37,971 nucleotides of DNA, taken from a virus. Location: positions 1 to 37,971 of the IMG/VR virus record IMGVR_UViG_3300036832_001028; one strand, 5' to 3'. Made by a program: the position numbers and the translations under genes. The notes under the pieces were generated by a model, which saw nothing but the letters and a program-made list of their open reading frames with translations, ran no database searches and was not told where the DNA came from. This document shows, piece by piece, positions 22,517 to 31,050 of the stretch; the first letter of the stretch is position 1, and each line of letters opens with the position of its first letter.

Positions 22517-25272
22517 ATGATCCGCCGCCCGCCGGTCGGGCCCGGAGTCGATGCTGCCTTCCTCGGCTGCTTGGTCTTGGTCTGCGGGATTTTCGGCTTG
22601 TTCGGGGTGCGGGCCGTCTGCTGGTCCGAAGCGGGGGCGTTGTCCAACACGCCGCGCCCGCCCTCGGGCAGCAGGGACAGCATGTTGCCCTTGTTCTTGT
22701 CGCCGATCACCGCCGGGGCGCACACCTCCACGGTGGTGGTGAACGCGCCGCCGGGGCCGTAGGAGCCGGTGTGCGTGACCCCCTGCACGTAGCACTGGAA
22801 CCCGTAGTCGGGGATCTTCAGCAGCATCCCCGGGAACACCTCGGGCATGAAGGTGAGCGGGATGGTGGCGGTGAACTGCCCGGCCCAGTTCTTCATGAAC
22901 TGGTAGATCGCCATGTAGAACTCGTTCCTGCCACGGGCGATCTGCGGCATCTGGATCATGTTCGGCCGGGCCCCGAAACGTTGCAGGAACGAGTTGACCC
23001 AGCGGCTGTCCGCCTTCGCCCCGTAGATCGCCTCGAAGATCTCCGGGTAGTCCATGGTGGCCACCCCGGAGGAGCCCAGCGCCAGGCTGACCAGGTCGGT
23101 GGCCACCTCGGAGGTGTAGTCCAGCGAGCCGGTGTCCTGGTCCAGGCTGGTCACCCCCGAATTGCCGAGCACGAACTGGTGAGTGACGATCTGCTGGTCG
23201 GACCAGGTCACCTGGAAGTCCTGCAATTCGATCGGCTCGATGTTGATCGCGCCCATCTGCGAGAAGTTGCCGAAGTAGTCCGGGAACCAGGCGATGAAGT
23301 CGCCGTTGGGGGCCGAGCAGAAGCTGCGCAGCGAGGAGTTGATCAGAGTTTGCAGCCAGGGCAGGAACGGCTGGTCATTGATCATCGCGACCGGCCCGAC
23401 CAGCGACTCGCCGACCTGGTTGATGTCCGCGTTGAACGAGATCGAGTTGATCAGCGCCTCAAAGGCGGCGTTGGTGTCGGAGGAGGCGGTGCCGCCCGTA
23501 CCGGACGGGGCGGTGGCCCCTTTTATGTCGACCTGCGGCCCGACCCGGGTAGGTGACTTGATTATCTTGGCCAGCTGGTCGGCGGCAGCCTGGGTGGTGC
23601 CCGAGGCGGCGTAGTCGATGCCGGGCAGCAGCCCGGCCGAGTCGAACCCGCCACCGGAGTCGATGGGGTCGTAGGTGGCTTCCTTGTAGTGGTCGGGGTA
23701 GGGCTGGTGGTCGGCCACCTCGTAGTTGTTGCCGATGGACATGCCGACGTGGTGTGCACCGGCCCCGCCAATGAACATCACCGCGCCCTGCACGTGCCGG
23801 GCCAGGGGCAGCGGGATGATGTGCGAGCAGAGCGCGTAGATCTCGGCCGCGGTGGGTTTGCCCGTGCCCAGCTTCTTGCCGGTGGCGTTGTAGTAGACCC
23901 AGTCCACCAACGACGAGCAGTCCAACCGCTGCACCGTGGCCATCGGCGTGTCGTAACGGTCCCAGTTGTTGTCGACCCACAGGATCGGCGGGTTGGGTTT
24001 CTGGTGCGCGTTGATCAGCGCCACCGCGGTGGAAGCCAACGACGCGCCCGGGGTCTTGCCGGTGTTGCCGGGGGTGGTGGTGATCGACGGGCTGCCGGTG
24101 GTCGGGTCGGAGCCGGGTGCGGCAGTGGCCAGTTTGCCCGCCGACTTCACCAGCGACTTCGCGACGTCCAGGAACTTCTGGTACTCCCCTCCCGAGGAGA
24201 CCTGCACCACCTGAACCCAGTAGCCGTACTGGGACTCGGCGATGGAATCCGGGTTCTTGATGTTGTGTTTCTTCAGCACCGTCATCAGCCCGTCACCGCC
24301 CTGCCCGCGGGCTGAATTGAGGAACAGGTTGGTGGCGCTGGTCGGGTCCATCCGCTGTGCGACCGAGCCCCAGCCGTCCTGCTGCTGGAACAGCCCGCAG
24401 GAGGTGTTGCCCGGCGAGCCCGGGTCGGTGCCGGAGCCCTCGGTGGAGTACTGCTGGGAACCGGGCACGTTCGGGCTCCACAGGTTGTGCAGGGTCGACT
24501 CGTCCCGGGCGCACATTAACGCCATGGTCGCTACCGCATCCGAGGAACTGACCGCCTTGCACGCGGCGTAGATCAGCCCGGCGTTCTTGACCTGGACCGT
24601 GGACAGTGTCTCCGGCCCGTACTTGCCTGCCGGGATGTCCACCGCGACGTTGGAGGCCGTCCCGCTGATCACGTAGCCGAGCCCGATCTGCTCGTAGACG
24701 GCCAGGTCCTTGTTCTCGTCCTTGATGATCGGGTCGATCAGCGTGGCCCAGGTATTCGGCACCTCCCCGATGTGGATCTTCGGGATGGGCCAGTTGGCCA
24801 CCTTGCTCAACATCGTGGAGATCATCGAGGACAGGCCCTTGTCGCCCAGGGTGGACCCGGCCGCGCCGACCTTGGACTGAGACCCGGACGGGAACTTCTT
24901 CATCGCGTCCAGCATCAGCTGCTGCGCCTGGATGGTGGTCGGGTCCCAGTACAGGTACTGCAAGCGTTTCAGGGTGCAGGAGGCGGAGATGTTCAGCACC
25001 CCAGGCCAGGCTTGGAAGATCGGCCCGGAGTTGATGTAGCCGGTGAAGTTGTGCAGCCAGTTGATCCGTTTCAGGCCGACCGTGATCCGGTCCATCGGCA
25101 GGATCAGGCCGTCGTACTTGCGCAGGTTGTTCTGCAACTCGAAGGTGAAGGTATGCGGCGCGTTCTCGCGCAGCATCAGCTGCCAGCTGACCAGGTCATC
25201 AGAGATGTCCAGGATGCCCTTCGCGGTCTCCACGTGGCAGGAGATCTGCGGAGAGTAGATCAAGGTGGCCAT
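22513..25272 (-). CDS. Baseplate hub with lytic-transglycosylase-like and NlpC/P60 domains (919 aa)
   Basis: ATG at 25272 lies three bases after the previous stop. Residues 1-230 look like a tail hub (ENAPHTFTFELQNNLRKYDG, LPMDRITVGLKR). Residues 235-380 resemble a soluble lytic transglycosylase/lysozyme fold, with Glu258 in ALMCARDESTL and a CGLFQQQ motif near 292-298. A Ser/Thr/Pro/Gly linker (about 385-412) leads to an NlpC/P60 peptidase (about 415-555): Cys452 in RLDCSSLVDWVYY, and His507/His508 in GAGAHHVGMSIG. Hub-like sequence resumes from about 605 to the end. The two enzymes would cut peptidoglycan glycan and peptide bonds during DNA entry. Both hydrolases are inserted inside one hub polypeptide. 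Confidence 0.9.
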   Translation of the reverse strand: MATLIYSPQISCHVETAKGILDISDDLVSWQLMLRENAPHTFTFELQNNLRKYDGLILPMDRITVGLKRINWLHNFTGYINSGPIFQAWPGVLNISASCTLKRLQYLYWDPTTIQAQQLMLDAMKKFPSGSQSKVGAAGSTLGDKGLSSMISTMLSKVANWPIPKIHIGEVPNTWATLIDPIIKDENKDLAVYEQIGLGYVISGTASNVAVDIPAGKYGPETLSTVQVKNAGLIYAACKAVSSSDAVATMALMCARDESTLHNLWSPNVPGSQQYSTEGSGTDPGSPGNTSCGLFQQQDGWGSVAQRMDPTSATNLFLNSARGQGGDGLMTVLKKHNIKNPDSIAESQYGYWVQVVQVSSGGEYQKFLDVAKSLVKSAGKLATAAPGSDPTTGSPSITTTPGNTGKTPGASLASTAVALINAHQKPNPPILWVDNNWDRYDTPMATVQRLDCSSLVDWVYYNATGKKLGTGKPTAAEIYALCSHIIPLPLARHVQGAVMFIGGAGAHHVGMSIGNNYEVADHQPYPDHYKEATYDPIDSGGGFDSAGLLPGIDYAASGTTQAAADQLAKIIKSPTRVGPQVDIKGATAPSGTGGTASSDTNAAFEALINSISFNADINQVGESLVGPVAMINDQPFLPWLQTLINSSLRSFCSAPNGDFIAWFPDYFGNFSQMGAINIEPIELQDFQVTWSDQQIVTHQFVLGNSGVTSLDQDTGSLDYTSEVATDLVSLALGSSGVATMDYPEIFEAIYGAKADSRWVNSFLQRFGARPNMIQMPQIARGRNEFYMAIYQFMKNWAGQFTATIPLTFMPEVFPGMLLKIPDYGFQCYVQGVTHTGSYGPGGAFTTTVEVCAPAVIGDKNKGNMLSLLPEGGRGVLDNAPASDQQTARTPNKPKIPQTKTKQPRKAASTPGPTGGRRII

Positions 25273-25275
25273 TGA

Positions 25276-26130
25276 TCATGGCCCTTCGCCTGGGGTGATC
25301 ACCCCGCCGGGCAGCAGCACGGTCGGCGGCACCGTCGGGGTCGGCGATGGGGCCTGCGGCACCTGCTCGTTGGTGGTGGACTGCAAGTTGCCCCCGGTCG
25401 AGTCGTCCACCGTGGTGGTCAGATCCAGCCCCTCGTCGGCGGTGGTGGCGGTGCCCGGGTCCACGGCGTGCTGAAGGGTGTACCAGTCCGGCGGCTGGCC
25501 GTAGCCGTACATCCAGGCATCGGCGGAGCCCGGGTAGGAGGCCCGCGAATCCGGATAGAAGTACTCGACCGCGAGGGTGGCGGTGTCGGAGTAGTCGGTG
25601 GCCGACGCGCCCTGTTTGAAGATCATGGTGGACTGCGGGTCGCCCGGGTCGCGGGCGGACAGGAACTGGATCGCCGGGCTGAACACGTTGGAGCCGATGT
25701 GGTCGCCGAAGGTGAACAGCCCGACCGGGACACCGCTGCGCCGGAAGTTGCGCGCCTGGCACTGCACCCACATCGCCGGGGGTTGCAGCATGTTCCCGTC
25801 GGAGTTCAGCGCGGCGTCGGTGTAGGCCCGGAACCAGTGCATCAGCGCCTGATGCTCCTGCCAGTGGATCGAGTCGATCTGCAACACGAAATTGCCCAGC
25901 GCCCGGCGGTGCGGATAGAAGCCGCGGGTGCGCCGGGCCTGGGATTCGGTGGAGACCAGCTGGTAGGAGATGGCCAGCTTGGAGACCCGCACCCCGGCCT
26001 GGAACAACGCCCCGGACTTGGCCGTCTGGTAGGACAGCACCGTGTTGTAGTTCGACTGGTAGATCGAGTTGTCGGCGGGTTGCTTGGTGCCCGCCCGGGA
26101 TTGGCCCTGGCTCTTGCCGTGGCTGCTCAT
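25276..26130 (-). CDS. Hub-region tail protein with shared C-terminal peptide (284 aa)
   Basis: ATG at 26130 overlaps the previous stop (ATGA). Residues 40-150 form a beta-rich core (FQAGVRVSKLAISYQLVS, then YPHRRALGNFVLQIDSIHW) of the sort seen in tube-initiator or hub-adaptor proteins. The last 40 residues are Pro/Thr-rich, end PTVLLPGGVITPGEGP, and share 13 residues with the end of the gene at 26327-27202. Position between tape measure and hub supports a structural role in tail-tip assembly. No enzyme motif. Confidence 0.72.
   Translation of the reverse strand: MSSHGKSQGQSRAGTKQPADNSIYQSNYNTVLSYQTAKSGALFQAGVRVSKLAISYQLVSTESQARRTRGFYPHRRALGNFVLQIDSIHWQEHQALMHWFRAYTDAALNSDGNMLQPPAMWVQCQARNFRRSGVPVGLFTFGDHIGSNVFSPAIQFLSARDPGDPQSTMIFKQGASATDYSDTATLAVEYFYPDSRASYPGSADAWMYGYGQPPDWYTLQHAVDPGTATTADEGLDLTTTVDDSTGGNLQSTTNEQVPQAPSPTPTVPPTVLLPGGVITPGEGP
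25292..25330. repeat. Direct repeat copy A (3' end of a hub-region gene)
   Basis: These 39 bases match 26343-26381 with two mismatches and encode the shared VLLPGGVITPG peptide. This copy lies 20 bases before the hub start codon. Confidence 0.8.
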
Positions 26131-26330
26131 CCGCCGTTCTCCTGCGGCGGGGAGAAGGTGGGCGCGAACATGTCGTCCAGCACGTCGGAGTTGACGTTGA
26201 TGCGCAGCCCGGTGGGGGTGAACACGTGGCTGCCCATGTCGGCCATCGGCCGGTACTCGTCGTCCGGGATCGGCTCCGGCATGGAGATCGGCACGTCGCA
26301 GCCCCAGCTGTTGGTGCCCTTACTGATCAT
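26127..26330 (-). CDS. Small hub-region virion protein (67 aa)
   Basis: ATG at 26330 overlaps the previous stop, and its own stop overlaps the next ATG (both ATGA). The 67 residues include SWGCDVPISMPEPIPDDEYR and a segment TPTGLRINVNSDVLDDM. It has one Cys. Its tight coupling between the two proteins that share a C-terminal peptide suggests a shared assembly. It is not recognised as a family. Confidence 0.7.
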   Translation of the reverse strand: MISKGTNSWGCDVPISMPEPIPDDEYRPMADMGSHVFTPTGLRINVNSDVLDDMFAPTFSPPQENGG

Positions 26331-27202
26331 GGGTTACTCCCGGGGGTGATCACGCCGCCGGGCAGCAGCACCGTCGGCGGCGGCTTGGGCGGCTGGCTGG
26401 GCTGCTTCTGCTTGCCCTGCGGGCTCTGGTCGGTCTTGTCGGTCTTGTTCTTGGACTTGCTGGGGTCCACCGGAGCCCCGGACGGGGTGGTGCCCGGTTC
26501 TTGGTTCAGGTTCTGCCCGGTCAGCACCGTGGACAGGTAGCCGTAGATCCCGTTGCCGCTCTGCTGGATGAACTCCTCCACCCCGGCGTTGTCGTACGGG
26601 CCGTGGAAGCCGTCCTTCTTCGTCCAGCCGACCCCCTTCGCGATCCGGGTGATGAACGCGTCGGAGGTGATGGTGTGCGTCACGTCCGACCCGGCTTGCA
26701 GGATGAACAGGGTCAGCGCGTAGCCGTGGTTGAACTTGCCGTTGGAGTAGGTGATGGAGGTCCCCGAGCCGTCCCCGTCGACCAGCGCCTTGATCATCAC
26801 GGTGAAGTCCCAGTTGTGCACCCCGTCCATGTAGGTCAGCCGCCAGCCGCTCTTCACCCAGGTGGACTCAGCCCCCACCGGCACCCAATTGCGCGCCTTG
26901 CCGCCCTTCTTCTGGTAGGCCAGCTGCATCTGCTGGTCCATCATCGTCTTGATCTTGTGGTGGAACCGGGTGGCCAGCTGCCAACTCATCGGCTCGGGAT
27001 GCTGGTTGGCCGGGTCGTACTTGTGCATCGGCTGCCCGAAGTCGCCCACGATGGTCATGTCCGACAGCGACGAGCCGAGCACCTGGATCACCTGCCCGCC
27101 CAGCGTGTTGATCGTCGTGGTGTCCAGGTTGTAGGTCCAGGACACCAGGTTCGGGTCCACCCGCCAATGCAGGTCACCCAGCTTGCAGAAAGCCGCTGCC
27201 AT
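26327..27202 (-). CDS. Hub-region tail protein with shared C-terminal peptide (291 aa)
   Basis: ATG at 27202 (MAAAFCKLGDLHWRVDPN) lies ten bases past the tape-measure stop. A beta-rich core with NTLGGQVIQVLGSSLSDMTI and VGDFGQ has the look of a tail-tube or hub adaptor. The C-terminal 50 residues are Lys/Gln/Pro-rich and disordered-looking and end PPPTVLLPGGVITPGSNP. Gene order (tape measure, this gene, small gene, its tag-sharing partner, hub) supports a baseplate-initiation role. Confidence 0.72.
   Translation of the reverse strand: MAAAFCKLGDLHWRVDPNLVSWTYNLDTTTINTLGGQVIQVLGSSLSDMTIVGDFGQPMHKYDPANQHPEPMSWQLATRFHHKIKTMMDQQMQLAYQKKGGKARNWVPVGAESTWVKSGWRLTYMDGVHNWDFTVMIKALVDGDGSGTSITYSNGKFNHGYALTLFILQAGSDVTHTITSDAFITRIAKGVGWTKKDGFHGPYDNAGVEEFIQQSGNGIYGYLSTVLTGQNLNQEPGTTPSGAPVDPSKSKNKTDKTDQSPQGKQKQPSQPPKPPPTVLLPGGVITPGSNP
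26343..26381. repeat. Direct repeat copy B (3' end of a hub-region gene)
   Basis: Partner of the repeat at 25292-25330, with two mismatches in 39 bases. It encodes the same terminal peptide and lies 12 bases before the start codon of the next gene. Confidence 0.8.
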
Positions 27203-27212
27203 CGCCGCCTGC

Positions 27213-29627
27213 CTAGTCGAACGGGTTGAGCGCCGAGAAGGCCTTGACACCCAGATGCACGGCGGCCCCGAACGGCTCCCCGAAAGAATTGCCGATGTTG
27301 TTCGCGTCGTTGTACAGCTGATCCCAGATGCCGCCCTTGTTCTTCTGGTCCTGCTGTTGGAGCCGGAACCAGCGCTGCGCCTCCGGGCTCAACCCGATCT
27401 GGTAGTTGGTGCCCTTGGCCGGTTTGGTGGTCATCGAGGCCGGGTTGATGTCCTTGGCGTCCTCGTCCCTCTCCTTCTTCGCGTCGTTGAGCGCCTTCTT
27501 CTTGTCGTGTTGGTACTCCAAGGCCAGCTTGGCGATCTGGTCGGTGTGCAACCCGTAGCTCTGGATGGTGTGCCAGTCCTTGCCGAAGATCGACTGCCAG
27601 GTCTTGGCTGGGCCCTTGGTGGAGTGCCTGGTGGACCGGTAGTGCTCGTTGGTCTCCTTGCCCCACAACTCCGCAATGCTCTGCCCGATGTAGCTCTTGT
27701 TGCCGCTGGTCAGGATCACCGCCGAGCCGTCAGCCAGCTGGTCGCGGTAATGCTTGGCGGCCTCCTCCAAGGTCACCTGCGCCGGGCCGTGGCCGGTCTG
27801 CACCTGTACCAAGTCATCCGGTTTCAAGTGCTTGAACGCCTTGCCGATCACCGGGTCGTCGTAGATCTTGCCGCCCTTGCCGACGATGTACTCCCCGGAG
27901 GTGGTGCCCTGCTTCGCGCCCGCCAGGGCACTGCCGCCGCCGCCGAAGATGCCCTTCATCCCGATCCCGCCGGTCTGCGTGTTCGCGCCCTGCACCACCT
28001 GGCGGTTCAACGCCGCCTGCTGCTGCTTGGTCACTTCGGCAATGCCGCCCGGCCCGCCCATCTCCTGGCAGATCAGCACGACCAGGTGCTCGTACCAGAC
28101 GTTCATCGGGGCCTTGCTCACGTCATCGCCACGGGCCCTCAGCACCGCGACCAGCGACTGCGGCTGGATGAATCCGGCGTACATCAGCTTCTGTGCGATG
28201 TGCGACTGGTTGCCCGGGTCAGCCAGCACCGCCCGCGGCCCGCCCGCGGCGTTGATCCAGCCCTCCACCTGCTTGCGTTCGGCCGGGTTCATCAACCCGT
28301 TGATCCCAGTGTTGATCGCCTGCTGCTGCGCGTTGGCCGCGATCATCGGATTCTGCGCGGCGGCTGCCGCGAACTGGGCCGCGTTCTGGTACCCGGCGTA
28401 ACTGGCCAACACGGCCAATGTGTTCGGGTTCTGATAGAAGGTCCCCATGTTGATGCCCGCGTACTGACGGCCCATCCCGACGGTGTTCACCGTCTGCGCC
28501 ACCGCCAGCGGGTTGGCGGCCATCCCCATCCCGGCCTGCGCCAGCTGGGTGACGTTCTGTTGGAAGGAGGCTTGCAACACCTGCGCGTTCTGGCTGGTCG
28601 AGTGCGCCAGGTCGGACAGCCCGCGCAGCGAGGTGTACAGGTCATCGAAGTTGCTGGCCGCGGTCTGGGCCTGCAAGGCGGCCAGTTGCAGCGACTGGGA
28701 CGGGTCCATGCCCAGCGACTGGTAAGCCTTCAACGCGTAGCCGCGGTACTTGGCGGCGGTGTCACCGGAGTACCCCATCGCCGCGACACCCTGATAGATC
28801 TGGTCGGAGATCTTGCCGGACACGCCGTGCAGGGCCAGGTTGCCAAGTTGGAACCAGGACTGCCCGACCCGCTGTCCCATCGCCTGCATCTGGCCCTGTT
28901 CGAAGATGCGCTGGTAGGAGGCGTTGGCCTCACGCTGCCCGGCGACGAAGTTGAGCACCTGCTCGGCCTGCTTCGCGCCGCGCACTACCTGCTCCCCGCC
29001 GGGCACCATCGAGATCGCTTCCCCGGCCATCCCGCCGATCCCACCGCCACGCCCACCCAGCGGCTGCGCGGCCCGGTTCGCCTGGGACCGGGTGTAGGCG
29101 TTGCGCATGATGTTCTGGAACTGGGCCAGCCGACTGGTCGGCCCGGTTGGCCCACCACCGCCGCCACCGCCAGTGCCCCCACCACCACCGCCGCCCCCTC
29201 CGCCGCCGCCGCTGGGGGCGGGGGCGGGAGTGTTCTGCGCCGGGGTGGTCGGATAGAACGGCGCGGAAGCGGGTGGGCTGGTCTGGTTCTGGCTGGCCCG
29301 CGGCTGCCCACTCTGCGGCCGACCGTGGATGCCTTCGGCGGCCCCCGGCGGCATGTTGGGTGCCACCGGGTCACCGAAGAAGCTGGTCAGCAGGTTTACC
29401 AGCGAGTCCATCTGCTGGCGGCTGGAATGCAGCCCGGCCTCCATGTTGGTGGCCACTCGGGAGGAGTCCCGGGCCACCTCTTTGAGCATCTGCGAGGCGG
29501 TTTCCAGGTTCACCAGGGTGGTGTGCAACTCCTCATAGGTGATCATGTTCTGCGGGCCGCCGCCCTGATGGTGGTGCTGGTTACCCCGCGGATGCTGCTC
29601 CGGCGGTGGGCCGATGGATTCGCTCAC
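27213..29627 (-). CDS. Tape measure protein (804 aa)
   Basis: GTG at 29627 overlaps the chaperone stop (GTGA). It follows the two assembly-chaperone frames, the standard place for the tail length ruler. An N-terminal helical part (residues 30-85) is followed by a Pro/Gln-rich stretch, a polyglycine tract (12 Gly, one Thr, 7 Gly at 140-159), and a long mainly helical Ala/Gln/Met-rich body. Near 575-670 is a segment (EYIVGKGGKIYDDPVIGKAF) with a different, more globular look. The C-terminal part is Lys-rich and charged. The length is moderate for a contractile tail. No lytic motif is seen. Confidence 0.82.
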   Translation of the reverse strand: MSESIGPPPEQHPRGNQHHHQGGGPQNMITYEELHTTLVNLETASQMLKEVARDSSRVATNMEAGLHSSRQQMDSLVNLLTSFFGDPVAPNMPPGAAEGIHGRPQSGQPRASQNQTSPPASAPFYPTTPAQNTPAPAPSGGGGGGGGGGGGTGGGGGGGPTGPTSRLAQFQNIMRNAYTRSQANRAAQPLGGRGGGIGGMAGEAISMVPGGEQVVRGAKQAEQVLNFVAGQREANASYQRIFEQGQMQAMGQRVGQSWFQLGNLALHGVSGKISDQIYQGVAAMGYSGDTAAKYRGYALKAYQSLGMDPSQSLQLAALQAQTAASNFDDLYTSLRGLSDLAHSTSQNAQVLQASFQQNVTQLAQAGMGMAANPLAVAQTVNTVGMGRQYAGINMGTFYQNPNTLAVLASYAGYQNAAQFAAAAAQNPMIAANAQQQAINTGINGLMNPAERKQVEGWINAAGGPRAVLADPGNQSHIAQKLMYAGFIQPQSLVAVLRARGDDVSKAPMNVWYEHLVVLICQEMGGPGGIAEVTKQQQAALNRQVVQGANTQTGGIGMKGIFGGGGSALAGAKQGTTSGEYIVGKGGKIYDDPVIGKAFKHLKPDDLVQVQTGHGPAQVTLEEAAKHYRDQLADGSAVILTSGNKSYIGQSIAELWGKETNEHYRSTRHSTKGPAKTWQSIFGKDWHTIQSYGLHTDQIAKLALEYQHDKKKALNDAKKERDEDAKDINPASMTTKPAKGTNYQIGLSPEAQRWFRLQQQDQKNKGGIWDQLYNDANNIGNSFGEPFGAAVHLGVKAFSALNPFD
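29151..29210 (-). repeat. Polyglycine-coding triplet repeat
   Basis: Twenty codons encode 12 Gly, Thr and 7 Gly within the tape measure protein. The mixed GGN codons make an imperfect triplet repeat. It is likely a flexible linker and a site where length can change by slippage. Confidence 0.8.
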
Positions 29628-30546
29628 CAGTCCAGCCCTCCATTCAGTTCGGCCCCGGTGACGGTGCCGCTGCTCATCTGGGACAGCAGTTCCTCCACCT
29701 CACGGGCCGCTTCCTCCGGGTCATATTCGGCCTGGCTGAAGTCCAGCAAGGTGTCCTCGCCCTTTTCCAGGTCGGCGGCGATGGCCTCGTCGGAGTCGGC
29801 CTCGGTAGCCATGTCCGGGAACAGGTCGGTGAACTCGTAGTGGCCGCTGCCCAGCATCGCCTGCCGCAACGAGCGGTCCTGGTGCTCCACCTCGTCGTGG
29901 GTGTCCTGCATCAGCCGCAGGTAGATCGCCTTGACCGCCACCGGGGACAGCCCGCGCCCGGTGAGCAGACCCTGCCGTTCCGCCAGCCGGATCTGGGTGT
30001 CCACCCAGGGGTCGAAGTGTCCGGCGTGGCTCAGGATTCCCCCTGGCCGTCCAGGGCTTCGACCACCGCTCTAGCCCGGAACTCCAACATCATGCACCGG
30101 TCGTAGATGTGCTCGATCATCACCGGGGAGTGGATCGAGTCCTGCACCCACTCCCAGCGGGCCCGCAGCGGGGACACGATCGCCAGCGGCTCCGGGGCCG
30201 GTTCAGCGTCGATGCGGCGCAGGTAGGAGGCCACCATCAGCACCCGCCAGGCCGGTTCGGTGGACACCGTGTTCAGGAACGGCTTGTGCAGCGCGCCGAT
30301 TTCCAACCGTTCGGCCTGGGACGGGGTGCGCAGCAGGAACCGGTGCCCGGCGACCTTGACCTCCTCTTCCAGGTAGCCCAGGTACAGCAGCCCGATGAAG
30401 TCCTGCCGGGCCCGTGGGTCCAGGTCGGTCTTGACCTCTTCCAGGCCTTCCGGCTCCGGTTCCGGCTCCTCGGAGACCGGCAGCACCACGTTCGGCCCGA
30501 ACTGGGCCGCCGCGTCGATCGGCAGGATGTCGTCCAGGTCGGTCAT
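29624..30546 (-). CDS. Tail assembly chaperone, -1 frameshift product (about 307 aa)
   Basis: The frame ending at 29624 is in the -1 frame relative to the upstream 171-residue frame. It is open back through the overlap to a slippery heptamer G GGG GAA at 30043-30037. A -1 shift there joins residue 169 to GILSHAGHFDPWVDTQIRL and the acidic C-terminal domain, adding 138 residues. Long tailed phages commonly make such gpG/gpGT-type chaperone pairs, and GGGGGAA is a usual actinophage site. The C-terminal part has an isolated GTG at 30004 but no clear ribosome-binding site. These chaperones bind the tape measure protein, which is the next gene. Confidence 0.8.
30031..30546 (-). CDS. Tail assembly chaperone, short form (171 aa)
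   Basis: ATG at 30546 overlaps the tube stop (ATGA). An acidic linker (SEEPEPEPEGLEEVKTDLD) precedes a helical domain (ARQDFIGLLYLGYLEEEVKV, LLRTPSQAERLEIGAL) typical of gpG-like chaperones. It ends TCC TGA two codons after the slippery codon GGG. It is predicted to be made in excess over the frameshifted form and to be absent from mature virions. Confidence 0.84.
   Translation of the reverse strand: MTDLDDILPIDAAAQFGPNVVLPVSEEPEPEPEGLEEVKTDLDPRARQDFIGLLYLGYLEEEVKVAGHRFLLRTPSQAERLEIGALHKPFLNTVSTEPAWRVLMVASYLRRIDAEPAPEPLAIVSPLRARWEWVQDSIHSPVMIEHIYDRCMMLEFRARAVVEALDGQGES
30037..30043 (-). promoter_or_regulatory. Programmed -1 frameshift site
   Basis: The heptamer GGGGGAA (30043-30037) in the frame CAG GGG GAA TCC TGA sits just before the stop of the short chaperone. 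The -1 frame is open on both sides of the site. Position, heptamer and gene order agree with programmed frameshifting in tail assembly chaperones. Confidence 0.78.
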
Positions 30547-31031
30547 AGCGGTTTGCTGTAGCAGTAGGCGACCACGATGCCTTTGGTGACCGCCAGCCCG
30601 CCGACGGTGATGGTGTCGTTGTCGCTGATGTCGACCACCACACAGTTGTGGTAGCTCTTGCCGCGCCGTTTCCCGCCGCCCGGCGGGTGGATCACCGTCT
30701 GGCAGGTGACGTAGGACGGGTCGGCGGCCAACTCATCGAAGATCTCCACGATGTTGTTGGTGTCCTTCAGGCCTTGCAACTGCTGCCAGACGGCGGTGTT
30801 CCACAGTTCCCGGACGGTCAGGGTCAGGGTGCCGCCGCCGAGTACCCGGGAGGTGGCGATCTCGATCGGGGTGCGGTGCCCCAGCGGCTGGATGAACTGG
30901 TAGGCGGCACCCGCGTCGGAGAAGGCCCGCTGCCCGGAGTCGTCCACCTGCTCCAAGAACATGATGGCCTTACCGCGGTAGCTGAAGGTAGTGAACCCGG
31001 AACCGACGACGCGGACCCTGGTGTTCGGCAT
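30543..31031 (-). CDS. Tail tube protein (162 aa)
   Basis: ATG at 31031 has TAGGAG about eight bases upstream. The 162-residue protein is beta-rich (MPNTRVRVVGSGFTTFSYRG, GTLTLTVRELWNTAVWQQL), has the size and position (just after the sheath gene) of contractile tail tube proteins, and ends in VVDISDNDTITVGGLAVTKG, a final strand pair. It should polymerise into the inner tube around the tape measure. Assignment rests on size, fold pattern and order. Confidence 0.82.
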   Translation of the reverse strand: MPNTRVRVVGSGFTTFSYRGKAIMFLEQVDDSGQRAFSDAGAAYQFIQPLGHRTPIEIATSRVLGGGTLTLTVRELWNTAVWQQLQGLKDTNNIVEIFDELAADPSYVTCQTVIHPPGGGKRRGKSYHNCVVVDISDNDTITVGGLAVTKGIVVAYCYSKPL

Positions 31032-31050
31032 GACGGTCTCCTAAACGGAA

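Noticed and set aside
27183-29840. Long plus-strand frame (885 codons) opposite the tape measure gene
   Set aside because: It is antisense to the tape measure protein and shows no recognisable protein pattern.
29624-30004. Independent gene from GTG at 30004 for the second chaperone frame
   Set aside because: The frame is open upstream to a slippery site in exact -1 register and has no good ribosome-binding site, so the frameshift product is preferred.
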